Positions 1-7,180 of a stretch of DNA of 64,000 nt are shown piece after piece (positions within the stretch are counted from its first letter, which is position 1; each line of letters starts with the position of its first letter). The stretch comes from JANPCX01 sp966211815 (GTDB lineage Bacteria > Pseudomonadota > Gammaproteobacteria > Burkholderiales > Burkholderiaceae_C): positions 1 to 64,000 of the forward strand of contig CBIHOD010000007.1 in the NCBI GenBank assembly GCA_966211815.1. Direction: 5' to 3'. The notes beneath the pieces were generated by a model. The model was given only the letters and a program-made list of their open reading frames with translations, was not told the origin of the DNA and made no database searches. The position numbers and the translations under genes are program-made.

Positions 1-57
1 ATCCGCGAAGGCGGTCGCACCGTCGGCGCCGGCGTCGTGGCCAAGATCATCGAGTAA
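1..57 (+). CDS. tuf: Elongation factor Tu, C-terminal end (partial)
   Basis: Only the last 18 codons and the TAA stop lie in the window. They read IREGGRTVGAGVVAKIIE, the C-terminal end of EF-Tu domain 3. EF-Tu delivers aminoacyl-tRNA to the ribosome as a GTP complex in the cytoplasm. The gene lies 18 bases before rpsJ, the usual place for tuf in front of the S10 operon, with no terminator between them, so read-through into rpsJ is likely. The rest of the gene is outside the window. Confidence 0.93.
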   Translation: MREGGRTVGAGVVAKIIE

Positions 58-75
58 TCACGAGGATCAACAGCC

Positions 76-390
76 ATGTCTACCAAGCAAAAGATCCGCA
101 TCCGCCTCAAGGCTTTCGACTACAAGTTGATCGACCAGTCCGCCTTGGAAATCGTTGACACCGCCAAGCGCACCGGCGCGATCGTCAAGGGCCCCGTGCC
201 CCTGCCGACCCGCATGCAGCGTTTCGACATCCTGCGTTCGCCGCACGTCAACAAGACCTCGCGCGACCAGTTCGAGATCCGCACGCACCAGCGCCTGATG
301 GACATCGTCGACCCGACCGACAAGACGGTCGACGCCTTGATGAAGCTCGACCTGCCCGCGGGCGTTGACGTCGAAATCAAGCTGCAGTAA
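76..390 (+). CDS. rpsJ: 30S ribosomal protein S10
   Basis: A 104-residue protein, the family's usual length (about 103), starting MSTKQKIRIRLKAFDYKLID. The S10 signature TGAIVKGPVPLPT is present near residues 34-46. S10 (NusE) sits in the head of the small subunit and also joins NusB in antitermination complexes. It follows tuf closely and is separated from rplC by 212 bases, an unusually large gap for this operon, which holds a promoter. Confidence 0.98.
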   Translation: MSTKQKIRIRLKAFDYKLIDQSALEIVDTAKRTGAIVKGPVPLPTRMQRFDILRSPHVNKTSRDQFEIRTHQRLMDIVDPTDKTVDALMKLDLPAGVDVEIKLQ

Positions 391-602
391 GCGCGTTAAA
401 AAGTGAGGCAGTTGCGGGTTCGCCCGCGGCTGTTTATACTCGCAGGCTTTTCGCGACTTGTCCGCTTCTTGCGGGCAGGTTGCGTAGGCAGCGGTCTTGA
501 GTTCAGGCTCGAGCCGCCAATAGTCAGCCCGGCCAATCGATGTCGGGCCTTCGCAACAAAGGCTTCCTCGCCGCTGAAGGCGTTGGGGGCTGGAGAATAT
601 TT
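391..602 (+). other. rpsJ-rplC intergenic leader with hairpins
   Basis: No gene is supported in these 212 bases. They hold the promoter at 412-440 and then about 155 bases of probable 5' leader before rplC. A GCGGG-TTCG-CCCGC hairpin lies at 414-427, inside the promoter spacer. A 7-bp stem (TGTCCGC/GCGGGCA, loop TTCTT) lies at 459-477, and a weaker GCCCG/CGGGC pairing further on. A leader of this size could carry ribosomal-protein feedback control as the S10 leader of Escherichia coli does, but no L4 site can be identified by eye. Confidence 0.5.
412..440 (+). promoter_or_regulatory. Sigma-70-type promoter upstream of rplC
   Basis: A -35 box TTGCGG (412-417) and a -10 box TATACT (435-440) are separated by exactly 17 bases. 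This is close to the sigma-70 consensus and lies between rpsJ and rplC, so rplC onward probably has a promoter of its own besides read-through from tuf-rpsJ. A start near 446-448 is inferred. Confidence 0.65.
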
Positions 603-1283
603 ATGACGACCACTGATCCGGGCCAGCGCCTGGGATTGCTGGGCCGCAAGGTGGGCATGATGCGCATCTTCACGGACGACGGCGATGCCGTTCCCGTGAC
701 GGTGCTGGACGTGTCCAACAACCGCGTCACCCAGGTCAAGACCACCGAGACCGATGGTTACAACGCCATCCAAGTCGCTTTCGGCAGCCGCAAGGCCTCC
801 CGCGTCACCAAGCCCGAAGCTGGGCACCTGGCCAAGGCCGGTGCGGAAGCCGGCGAAATCCTCAAAGAGTTCCGCGTGCCCGCGGAAGTCGCCGCTGAAT
901 ACAAGCCCGGCGCGCAAGTGCCCGTGAGCGTGTTCGCGGTGGGCCAAGTCGTGGACGTGCAAGGCACCTCCATCGGCAAGGGCTTCACCGGCACGATCAA
1001 GCGCCACAACTTCGGTTCGCAACGCGCTTCGCACGGCAACAGCCGTTCGCACAACGTGCCCGGCTCGATCTCGATGGCGCAAGACCCGGGGCGCGTGTTC
1101 CCCGGCAAAAAGATGTCCGGCCACCTGGGCGACGTCACCAAGACCATCCAGAACCTGGACATCGTCCGCGTTGACGAGGCCCGCCAGTTGTTGCTGGTGC
1201 GCGGCGCGGTCCCCGGCGCCAAGAACGGCCACGTGGTTGTGCGCCCGGCCGTCAAGGTGAAGATCAAGAAAGGAGCCAACTGA
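603..1283 (+). CDS. rplC: 50S ribosomal protein L3
   Basis: A 226-residue protein beginning MTTTDPGQRLGLLGRKVGMM. The same frame opens upstream at 540, but the start at 603 is preferred because GGAG lies 7 bases before it and the L3 family begins at this point. The conserved central block with HNFGSQRASHGNSRSHN and the following FPGKKMSGHLG is intact. L3 binds 23S rRNA early in large-subunit assembly and reaches toward the peptidyl transferase centre. Its TGA stop overlaps the rplD ATG by one base. Confidence 0.97.
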   Translation: MTTTDPGQRLGLLGRKVGMMRIFTDDGDAVPVTVLDVSNNRVTQVKTTETDGYNAIQVAFGSRKASRVTKPEAGHLAKAGAEAGEILKEFRVPAEVAAEYKPGAQVPVSVFAVGQVVDVQGTSIGKGFTGTIKRHNFGSQRASHGNSRSHNVPGSISMAQDPGRVFPGKKMSGHLGDVTKTIQNLDIVRVDEARQLLLVRGAVPGAKNGHVVVRPAVKVKIKKGAN

Positions 1284-1903
1284 TGCAGCTCGAGCTCCTG
1301 AACGAGCAAGGCCAGGCTACCGCCAAGGTGGACGCGCCTGACACCGTGTTTGCTCGCGAATACAACGAGGCGTTGGTGCACCAGATCGTCGTGGCCTTCC
1401 AGGCCAACGCGCGCCAAGGCACCCGCGCCCAGCTCGACCGCGCCGCGGTCAAGCACTCCACGAAGAAGCCTTTCCGCCAAAAGGGCACCGGCCGCGCACG
1501 CGCCGGTATGACTTCCTCGCCGCTGTGGCGCGGGGGTGGTCGCATCTTCCCGAACAGCCCGAACGAAAACTTCACCCAAAAGGTCAACAAGAAGATGTAC
1601 CGGGCCGGCATGGCCTCCATCTTCTCGCAGCTGGCGCGCGAAGGCCGCCTGGCTGTCGTTGATTCCCTGACGGTTGATTCCCCGAAGACCAAGGCGCTGG
1701 CCGCCAAGTTCAAGGCCATGGGCCTGGACTCCGTGCTCGTCATCACCGACGACTTGGACGACAACCTCTTCCTGGCTTCGCGCAACCTGGCCAATGTGCT
1801 GGTGGTCGAGCCCCGTCACGCCGACCCCCTGGCGCTGGTGCACTTCAAGAAAGTGCTGGTGACCAAGGCGGCCGTCGAGCAAATCAAGGAGATGTTCGCA
1901 TGA
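1283..1903 (+). CDS. rplD: 50S ribosomal protein L4
   Basis: A 206-residue L4. The long internal loop that lines the exit tunnel is recognisable from FRQKGTGRARAGMTSSPLWR (around residue 60 on) through GGGRIFPNSP. L4 is an assembly protein of the 50S subunit and, in enterobacteria, represses the S10 operon through its leader. The ATG overlaps the rplC stop and has AGGAG just upstream; the gene overlaps rplW by four bases (ATGA), so the genes are probably translationally coupled. Confidence 0.98.
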   Translation: MQLELLNEQGQATAKVDAPDTVFAREYNEALVHQIVVAFQANARQGTRAQLDRAAVKHSTKKPFRQKGTGRARAGMTSSPLWRGGGRIFPNSPNENFTQKVNKKMYRAGMASIFSQLAREGRLAVVDSLTVDSPKTKALAAKFKAMGLDSVLVITDDLDDNLFLASRNLANVLVVEPRHADPLALVHFKKVLVTKAAVEQIKEMFA

Positions 1904-2232
1904 GCACCTCGCAACAAGCCGTGCGTCCGAAGCACAACGAAGGCCGACTGGCGCAAGTGCTGGTGGCGCCGATCATCAGCGAAAAGGCCACCCACGTCGC
2001 CGAGAAGAACAACCAGGTGTTGTTCAAGGTCCTGCGCGACGCGACCAAGCCCGAAATCAAGGCCGCCGTCGAGCTGATGTTCAAGGTCGAGGTCGAGTCC
2101 GTCTCGACCGTCGTGCAAAAAGGCAAGGTCAAGCGTTTCGGCAAGTCGATCGGCCGCCGCGACCACGTCAAGAAGGCCTATGTCTCCCTCAAGGCGGGAC
2201 AAGAGCTCAATTTCTCCGGGGAGGCTGCGTAA
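1900..2232 (+). CDS. rplW: 50S ribosomal protein L23
   Basis: A 110-residue L23, starting on an ATGA overlap with rplD. The family core LAQVLVAPIISEKATHVAEK and the basic loop VVQKGKVKRFGKSIGRR are present. L23 sits at the mouth of the peptide exit tunnel and docks trigger factor and SRP. The N-terminus is about ten residues longer than that of Escherichia coli L23. The rplB start follows the stop directly. Confidence 0.97.
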   Translation: MSTSQQAVRPKHNEGRLAQVLVAPIISEKATHVAEKNNQVLFKVLRDATKPEIKAAVELMFKVEVESVSTVVQKGKVKRFGKSIGRRDHVKKAYVSLKAGQELNFSGEAA

Positions 2233-3057
2233 ATGGCCGTCATCAAAGTCAAGCCAACTTCGCCAGGCCGCCGCGGCGTGGTCAAGGTGGTGCACGCGCA
2301 CCTCTACAAGGGTCGCCCCGAGGCGTCCTTGCTCGAGCCGCAGATGCAGAACGCGGGCCGCAACAACAACGGCCACATCACGATCCGCCACAAGGGCGGT
2401 GGTCACAAGCACCACTACCGTGTCGTCGATTTCGTCCGCAACAAGGACGCCATCCCCGCGAAGGTGGAGCGCATCGAGTACGACCCGAACCGCACGGCCC
2501 ACATCGCGCTGGTGTGCTACGCCGACGGCGAGCGCCGCTACATCATCGCGCCGCGCGGCCTGGAAGTCGGTGCGACCGTCCTGAGCGGCGCGGAAGCGCC
2601 GATCAAGGCCGGCAACACCCTGCCGATCCGCAACATCCCCGTGGGCTCCATCATCCACGCGATCGAGATGCTGCCGGGCAAGGGTGCGCAGATCGCCCGC
2701 TCCGCCGGCACCTCCGCCACGCTGCTGGCGCGTGAAGGCGTGTACGCGCAGGTTCGCCTGCGTTCTGGCGAGGTCCGCAAGATCCACATCGACTGCCGCG
2801 CCACGATCGGCGAAGTGTCCAACGAAGAGCACAGCCTGCGCCAGTATGGCAAGGCCGGCGCGATCCGCTGGAAGGGCATCCGCCCGACGGTTCGCGGCGT
2901 CGCCATGAACCCGGTGGACCACCCGCACGGTGGTGGCGAAGGTCGCACCGGCGAGGGCCAAGCGCCTGTGTCGCCGTGGAACACGCTGACCAAGGGCTAC
3001 CGCACTCGCAACAACAAGCGCACGCAGACGATGATCGTCTCGCGCCGCAAGAAGTAA
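2233..3057 (+). CDS. rplB: 50S ribosomal protein L2
   Basis: A 274-residue L2 of normal length. It starts MAVIKVKPTSPGRRGVVKVV and keeps the invariant MNPVDHPHGGGEGR block near residue 223, whose histidine lies close to the peptidyl transferase centre. L2 helps join the subunits and supports peptide-bond formation. The gene starts immediately after the rplW stop; GGGGAGG near the end of rplW serves as its ribosome binding site. Confidence 0.98.
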   Translation: MAVIKVKPTSPGRRGVVKVVHAHLYKGRPEASLLEPQMQNAGRNNNGHITIRHKGGGHKHHYRVVDFVRNKDAIPAKVERIEYDPNRTAHIALVCYADGERRYIIAPRGLEVGATVLSGAEAPIKAGNTLPIRNIPVGSIIHAIEMLPGKGAQIARSAGTSATLLAREGVYAQVRLRSGEVRKIHIDCRATIGEVSNEEHSLRQYGKAGAIRWKGIRPTVRGVAMNPVDHPHGGGEGRTGEGQAPVSPWNTLTKGYRTRNNKRTQTMIVSRRKK

Positions 3058-3069
3058 GGGGAACGGACA

Positions 3070-3348
3070 ATGACTCGTTCGCTCAAGAAGGGCCCGTTCG
3101 TCGACCAGCACCTGCGTGCGAAAGTCGAGAAGGCGGTTGCCGCGAAAGACAAGAAGCCGATCAAGACCTGGTCGCGCCGTTCCACCATCCTGCCCGATTT
3201 CATCGGCGTGACCATCGCCGTGCACAACGGCAAGCAGCACGTTCCGGTCTACATCTCGGACCAGATGGTGGGCCACAAGCTCGGCGAATTTGCGCTCACC
3301 CGCACGTTCAAGGGGCACCCGGCCGATAAAAAAGCCAATAAGAAGTGA
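3070..3348 (+). CDS. rpsS: 30S ribosomal protein S19
   Basis: A 92-residue S19 with the hallmark start MTRSLKKGPFVDQHL and the RRSTILPDFIG segment. S19 forms a complex with S13 in the head of the 30S subunit near the A site. It begins 12 bases after rplB behind AAGGGG and ends at the ribosome binding region of rplV. Confidence 0.98.
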   Translation: MTRSLKKGPFVDQHLRAKVEKAVAAKDKKPIKTWSRRSTILPDFIGVTIAVHNGKQHVPVYISDQMVGHKLGEFALTRTFKGHPADKKANKK

Positions 3349-3359
3349 GGATGACGACG

Positions 3360-3689
3360 ATGGAAACCCGTTCAATCGTCCGCGGTGTCCGCCTGTCCGC
3401 CGACAAGGGTAGGCTGGTGGCGGACCTGGTCCGCGGCAGGTCAGTGGCGCAAGCCCTGAACATCCTCACCTTCACGCCCAAGCGCGCTGCCGGCATCATC
3501 AAGAAGTGCCTCGAGTCCGCGATCGCGAACGCCGAGCACAACGATGGCGCCGACATCGACACGCTGAAGGTCAAGACGATCTATGTGGAGCAAGGCGCCA
3601 CGCTGAGGCGGTTCTCCGCCCGCGCGAAGGGCCGCGGCAACAGTATCAGCAAGCCGACCGCCCACATCTACATCACCGTGGGCAACTGA
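3360..3689 (+). CDS. rplV: 50S ribosomal protein L22
   Basis: A 109-residue L22. The frame also offers GTG 3345 and ATG 3351, but METRSIVRGVRLSADKGRLV from ATG 3360 matches the family start, and GTGAGG (3345-3350) is correctly spaced only for 3360. The basic hairpin residues GATLRRFSARAKGRGNSISK that extend into the exit tunnel are intact. L22 contacts all domains of 23S rRNA and is a site of macrolide resistance changes in other bacteria. Confidence 0.95.
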   Translation: METRSIVRGVRLSADKGRLVADLVRGRSVAQALNILTFTPKRAAGIIKKCLESAIANAEHNDGADIDTLKVKTIYVEQGATLRRFSARAKGRGNSISKPTAHIYITVGN

Positions 3690-3699
3690 GAGCACGACC

Positions 3700-4587
3700 A
3701 TGGGACAAAAAATTCATCCAACAGGCTTCCGTCTGCCTGTCACCCGTAACTGGGCATCCCGCTGGTATGCATCGAACCAGAACTTCGCCACCATGCTGGC
3801 CGAAGACCTCAAGGTTCGCGAATACCTGAAGGCCAAGCTCAAGAGCGCCGCCGTTTCGCGCATCCTGATCGAGCGCCCCGCCAAGAACGCCCGCATCACC
3901 ATCTTCTCCGCGCGTCCTGGCGTCGTGATCGGCAAGAAGGGTGAGGACATCGAGAACCTCAAGGCCGAACTGACCCGCCGCCTGGGCGTGCCGGTCGCTG
4001 TCAACATCGAGGAAGTGCGCAAGCCTGAAGTCGATGCCCAGCTGATCGCCGACTCGATCACCCAGCAGCTGGAAAAGCGCATCATGTTCCGCCGCGCGAT
4101 GAAGCGCGCCATGCAGAACGCGATGCGCATGGGCGCCCAGGGCATCAAGCTGATGTCTTCCGGCCGCCTGAACGGCATTGAAATCGCCCGCTGCGAGTGG
4201 TACCGCGAAGGTCGCGTGCCCCTTCACACCCTGAAGGCCGACATCGACTACGGCTTCTCCGAAGCCAAGACGACCTACGGCATCATCGGCGTGAAGTGCT
4301 GGGTGTACCGCGGCGACCGCCTGGCCAATGGCGAAGCGCCTGGCATCGTGACGCCCCCCGGCGCTGAAGACGACCGCCGCCCCCGCCGCAACTCGCGTCC
4401 TGGCGGCGCGCCTGATGGCCGTGGTGGCCGTAGCGGCGGTCCTGGTTTCGACCGCGGTGCGCCTCGCTCTGCTGCAGGTGCCCCTGCCGGTCGCCCGGCT
4501 GATGCAGCTGCTGCCGGTGACGCCAAATCGCCGGCCGTCAAGCGCGTCCGCAAGGCTGCGACGCCTGCTGACGCCAAAGGAGAATAA
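3700..4587 (+). CDS. rpsC: 30S ribosomal protein S3 with long C-terminal tail
   Basis: A 295-residue S3, against about 233 in Escherichia coli. The N-terminal start MGQKIHPTGFRLPVTRNW and the KH-domain loop VVIGKKGEDIENLK (about residue 75) are normal. The extra length is a low-complexity tail from about residue 215, rich in Gly, Arg, Pro and Ala. S3 forms part of the mRNA entry channel and its helicase activity. Long S3 tails are, to my knowledge, common in Burkholderiales, so this need not be an error. Confidence 0.97.
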   Translation: MGQKIHPTGFRLPVTRNWASRWYASNQNFATMLAEDLKVREYLKAKLKSAAVSRILIERPAKNARITIFSARPGVVIGKKGEDIENLKAELTRRLGVPVAVNIEEVRKPEVDAQLIADSITQQLEKRIMFRRAMKRAMQNAMRMGAQGIKLMSSGRLNGIEIARCEWYREGRVPLHTLKADIDYGFSEAKTTYGIIGVKCWVYRGDRLANGEAPGIVTPPGAEDDRRPRRNSRPGGAPDGRGGRSGGPGFDRGAPRSAAGAPAGRPADAAAAGDAKSPAVKRVRKAATPADAKGE

Positions 4588-4592
4588 ACAAC

Positions 4593-5009
4593 ATGCTGCA
4601 ACCTGCACGCAGAAAGTTCCGCAAGGAACAAAAGGGCCGCAACACCGGCGTCGCCACCCGTGGCGCGAAGGTGTCTTTCGGCGACTTCGGTTTGAAGGCC
4701 ACCGAGCGTGGCCGCCTGACCGCCCGGCAGATCGAAGCGGCGCGTCGCGCCATTTCCCGTCACGTCAAGCGCGGCGGCCGGATTTGGATCCGCGTCTTCC
4801 CGGACAAGCCGATCTCGCAGAAGCCCGCTGAAGTCCGCATGGGCAACGGCAAGGGCAACCCCGAGTACTACGTCGCCGAGATCCAGCCCGGCAAGGTGCT
4901 CTATGAAATCAACGGTGTGGCTGAAGAGTTGGCTCGCGAAGCCTTCACTTTGGCGGCTGCCAAGCTGCCCTTGAAGTGCACCTTCGTGGCACGCCAAGTC
5001 GGCGCTTAA
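4593..5009 (+). CDS. rplP: 50S ribosomal protein L16
   Basis: A 138-residue L16 starting MLQPARRKFRKEQKGRNTG. The family motif RRAISRHVKRGGRIWIRVFP and the later GKGNPEYYVAEIQPGKVLYE are present. L16 organises the A-site tRNA pocket of the 50S subunit. It begins five bases after the rpsC stop, behind AAAGGAG. Confidence 0.98.
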   Translation: MLQPARRKFRKEQKGRNTGVATRGAKVSFGDFGLKATERGRLTARQIEAARRAISRHVKRGGRIWIRVFPDKPISQKPAEVRMGNGKGNPEYYVAEIQPGKVLYEINGVAEELAREAFTLAAAKLPLKCTFVARQVGA

Positions 5010-5029
5010 GCGTTACGGAGTCAATCCAC

Positions 5030-5233
5030 ATGAAAGCATCTGATCTCCGCGCCAAGGATGTCGCCGGTCTCGAAAAAGAGATCGCCGAGCTGCTGAAAGC
5101 GCACTTCGGCCTGCGCATGCAGCGCGCCACCCAGCAGTTGACCAACCACTCGCAGCTGGGCAAGACCCGCCGTGACATTGCGCGCGCCAAAACCATCCTG
5201 GCCGCCAAGAAGAAAGAAGGGGCCGCCAAATGA
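5030..5233 (+). CDS. rpmC: 50S ribosomal protein L29
   Basis: A 67-residue L29 from MKASDLRAKDVAGLEKEI. An upstream in-frame ATG at 4976 lies inside rplP and is rejected: ACGGAG at 5014-5019 fits ATG 5030, and the family begins there. The helical hairpin HFGLRMQRATQQLTNHSQ and RRDIARAKTILA are conserved. L29 lies beside L23 at the tunnel exit. It overlaps rpsQ by four bases (ATGA). Confidence 0.96.
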   Translation: MKASDLRAKDVAGLEKEIAELLKAHFGLRMQRATQQLTNHSQLGKTRRDIARAKTILAAKKKEGAAK

Positions 5234-5529
5234 GCGCATCCGCAACTACCGCAACGCCCGCGGCGGCGCCTGTTGCCAAGAACACCCGCACCCTCGTTGG
5301 CCGGGTGGTCAGCGACAAGCGCAGCAAGACGGTCACCGTGCTGATCGAGCGCCGTACCAAGCACGAGCTGTACGGCAAGATCGTCGCGAAGTCCAGCAAG
5401 TACCACGCCCACGATGAGAAGGGCGAGTACAAGCTGGGCGACGTGGTCGAAATCGCCGAAACCCGTCCCGTTTCGAAGACGAAGGCATGGGTGGTGACGC
5501 GCTTGGTCGAGAAGGCCCGTTCCGTTTAA
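5230..5529 (+). CDS. rpsQ: 30S ribosomal protein S17
   Basis: A 99-residue S17. The OB-fold core begins near residue 17 with RTLVGRVVSDKRSKTVTVLI, so there is an Ala/Thr-rich N-terminal extension of about 15 residues relative to Escherichia coli. S17 is a primary 16S rRNA binder. It is the last gene of this transcription unit: a GC-rich hairpin with a T run follows 45 bases after the stop. Confidence 0.97.
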   Translation: MSASATTATPAAAPVAKNTRTLVGRVVSDKRSKTVTVLIERRTKHELYGKIVAKSSKYHAHDEKGEYKLGDVVEIAETRPVSKTKAWVVTRLVEKARSV

Positions 5530-5574
5530 TCCCATGTGTCCGTGGCGCTGGATGGGGCTGCGGAAATAGTGACT

Positions 5575-5612
5575 CGGCCGGAGCGCTACCAGTTAGCGGC
5601 CCGGCCGTTTTT
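5575..5612 (+). terminator. Rho-independent terminator after rpsQ
   Basis: Outer stem CGGCCG (5575-5580) pairs with CGGCCG (5602-5607), the inner stem CGCTA pairs with TAGCG, and TTTTT follows at 5608-5612. This closes the S10 unit before the peroxiredoxin gene, although the start of that gene is only 33 bases further on, so partial read-through is plausible. Confidence 0.75.
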
Positions 5613-5644
5613 ATTGGCCTTTTTCCTTTCGGAGATGCTGCACC

Positions 5645-6160
5645 ATGTTGAAAGTCGGCGATAGGTTGCCAGAGGGCAGTCTGCAGGAGTTCATTGAAGT
5701 CGAAGGCGAGGGGTGCTCGATCGGTCCCAATAGTTTCGACATCGCGACCGCCACCAAGGGCAAAACCATTGCCGTTTTTGCTCTGCCCGGCGCTTTCACG
5801 CCGACTTGCTCTGCGCAGCACGTCCCTGGATATGTCCAGCAGTCCGAAGCATTGCGGGCTGCCGGGGTTGACGAAATCTGGTGCATTTCGGTCAATGACG
5901 CGTTCGTCATGGGGGCCTGGGCCCGGGACCAGAAAGTCGCTGGGAAAGTTCGCATGATGGCTGACGGCAGCGCCGACTTCACGCGCGCCACGGGCTTGAC
6001 CCTGGATCTGACCGGTCGTGGGATGGGGTTGCGTTCCCAGCGTTACTCGATGCTGGTGATCGATGGCGTGGTCAAGTCCTTGAACGTCGAAGCGCCTGGC
6101 AAATTCGAAGTCAGCGATGCGGGCACGATGCTCGCGCAGGCCAAACAATTGCGGGCTTGA
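5645..6160 (+). CDS. Peroxiredoxin (Prx5/AhpC-TSA family)
   Basis: A 171-residue thiol peroxidase of the Prx5 type, without a fused glutaredoxin. The active-site loop PGAFTPTCSAQHVPGY holds the peroxidatic Cys55, and a conserved Arg near residue 134 (GLRSQRYSM) completes the site. The family reduces hydrogen peroxide and organic peroxides using glutathione or thioredoxin in the cytoplasm. The start is set by GGAG 10 bases upstream. It lies between rpsQ and rplN, inside what is usually a continuous run of ribosomal genes; hairpins flank it on both sides. A reductant partner is not encoded nearby. Confidence 0.93.
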   Translation: MLKVGDRLPEGSLQEFIEVEGEGCSIGPNSFDIATATKGKTIAVFALPGAFTPTCSAQHVPGYVQQSEALRAAGVDEIWCISVNDAFVMGAWARDQKVAGKVRMMADGSADFTRATGLTLDLTGRGMGLRSQRYSMLVIDGVVKSLNVEAPGKFEVSDAGTMLAQAKQLRA

Positions 6161-6196
6161 TGGACTGGCGAATCCACCGCTGAATTTTCGTTTCGC

Positions 6197-6226
6197 GCGG
6201 CGGCCCGCACCGCCGCATCAATTTTT
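6197..6226 (+). terminator. Possible terminator after peroxiredoxin
   Basis: A perfect 7-bp stem GCGGCGG/CCGCCGC (6197-6203 with 6210-6216, loop CCCGCA) is followed, after ATCAA, by TTTTT. The T run is displaced five bases from the stem, so termination may be weak. Confidence 0.45.
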
Positions 6227-6246
6227 GAAAAATACCCGCACCGCTG

Positions 6247-6276
6247 TTGACAGCGTCTTGAAGTTCGATAGATAAT
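6247..6276 (+). promoter_or_regulatory. Sigma-70-type promoter of the spc operon
   Basis: A perfect -35 TTGACA (6247-6252) and a -10 GATAAT (6271-6276) are spaced by 18 bases. The expected start near 6283 would leave a leader of about 155 bases before rplN, similar in length to the leader inferred before rplC. This is the best match to the consensus promoter in the window and explains how rplN onward is expressed after the terminators upstream. Confidence 0.75.
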
Positions 6277-6437
6277 CGAAAACTTCGCTGGAAGTTCTGG
6301 TTTGCATTCAATGCGGCAAATCAAGAAGCCGGCTTCGCCCCAAGTGTCCTCAGGCAAATGGCTGCCTGATGGCAACGGGCCCAAGACTGATCGCGATTCG
6401 CCTTGTGGCGGGTGCGGTGCAAGTTGGGGACTTAAAA

Positions 6438-6806
6438 ATGATTCAAATGCAATCGCGGCTCGACGTCGCGGACAACACTGGCGCGAAATCCGTCATGTGC
6501 ATCAAGGTGCTTGGCGGTTCGAAGCGTCGTTACGCTGGCATTGGTGATGTCATCAAGGTCAGCATCAAAGAGGCTGCGCCTCGCGGCCGCGTGAAAAAAG
6601 GCGAGGTGTACAGCGCCGTCGTCGTTCGCACCGCCAAGGGTGTCCGTCGCCAGGACGGTTCCCTGGTGAAGTTCGACGGCAATGCGGCTGTGCTGCTCAA
6701 TGCCAAGCTGGAGCCTATCGGCACCCGCATCTTCGGCCCGGTCACGCGCGAGCTGCGCACCGAGCGCTTCATGAAGATCGTCTCGCTGGCGCCGGAAGTG
6801 CTCTGA
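6438..6806 (+). CDS. rplN: 50S ribosomal protein L14
   Basis: A 122-residue L14, exactly the family length, from MIQMQSRLDVADNTGAKSVM. The frame is open upstream to an ATG at 6369, but GGGGA seven bases before 6438 and the invariant MIQ start decide for 6438. L14 lies at the subunit interface and is also the docking site of the silencing factor RsfS. First gene of the spc unit. Confidence 0.98.
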   Translation: MIQMQSRLDVADNTGAKSVMCIKVLGGSKRRYAGIGDVIKVSIKEAAPRGRVKKGEVYSAVVVRTAKGVRRQDGSLVKFDGNAAVLLNAKLEPIGTRIFGPVTRELRTERFMKIVSLAPEVL

Positions 6807-6826
6807 GAAGGCTGGAAGGACAGGCC

Positions 6827-7171
6827 ATGAACAAGATTCGCAAGGGCGACCAGGTCATCGTGCTGACCGGCCGCGACAAGGGCAAGCGCGGCACCGTCAC
6901 CCGGCGCGTCGATGAAGAGCGCATCGTGGTCGAGGGTGTCAACGTCGTGAAGAAACACGTCAAGCCGAACCCGATGAAGGGTGCTACCGGCGGTGTGGTC
7001 GAGAAGGCGATGTCGATCCATCAATCCAACGTGGCCATCTTCAACCCCGCGACGGGCAAGGCCGATCGCGTCGGCATCAAGCTGCTCAGCGACGCCGAGC
7101 AGCAATCGCGCAAGACCAAGGACAAGGGCGTTCGCGTCTACAAGTCCAGTGGTGAAGAAATCAAGGCGTAA
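6827..7171 (+). CDS. rplX: 50S ribosomal protein L24
   Basis: A 114-residue L24 with the KOW motif KGDQVIVLTGRDKGKRGTV at residues 5-23. L24 is an assembly initiator that binds the 5' end of 23S rRNA. AAGGACAG precedes the ATG; rplE follows after nine bases. Confidence 0.97.
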   Translation: MNKIRKGDQVIVLTGRDKGKRGTVTRRVDEERIVVEGVNVVKKHVKPNPMKGATGGVVEKAMSIHQSNVAIFNPATGKADRVGIKLLSDAEQQSRKTKDKGVRVYKSSGEEIKA

Positions 7172-7180
7172 GAGGCAGAC

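Noticed and set aside
403..606. Open frame of 67 codons between rpsJ and rplC
   Set aside because: It lies over the promoter and hairpins, has no ribosome binding site and no family resemblance.
1816..3375. Very long minus-strand frame opposite rplD, rplW, rplB and rpsS
   Set aside because: It is the antisense of four certain ribosomal genes in a G+C-rich genome, with repetitive Asp/Val/Arg/His-rich content typical of such shadows.
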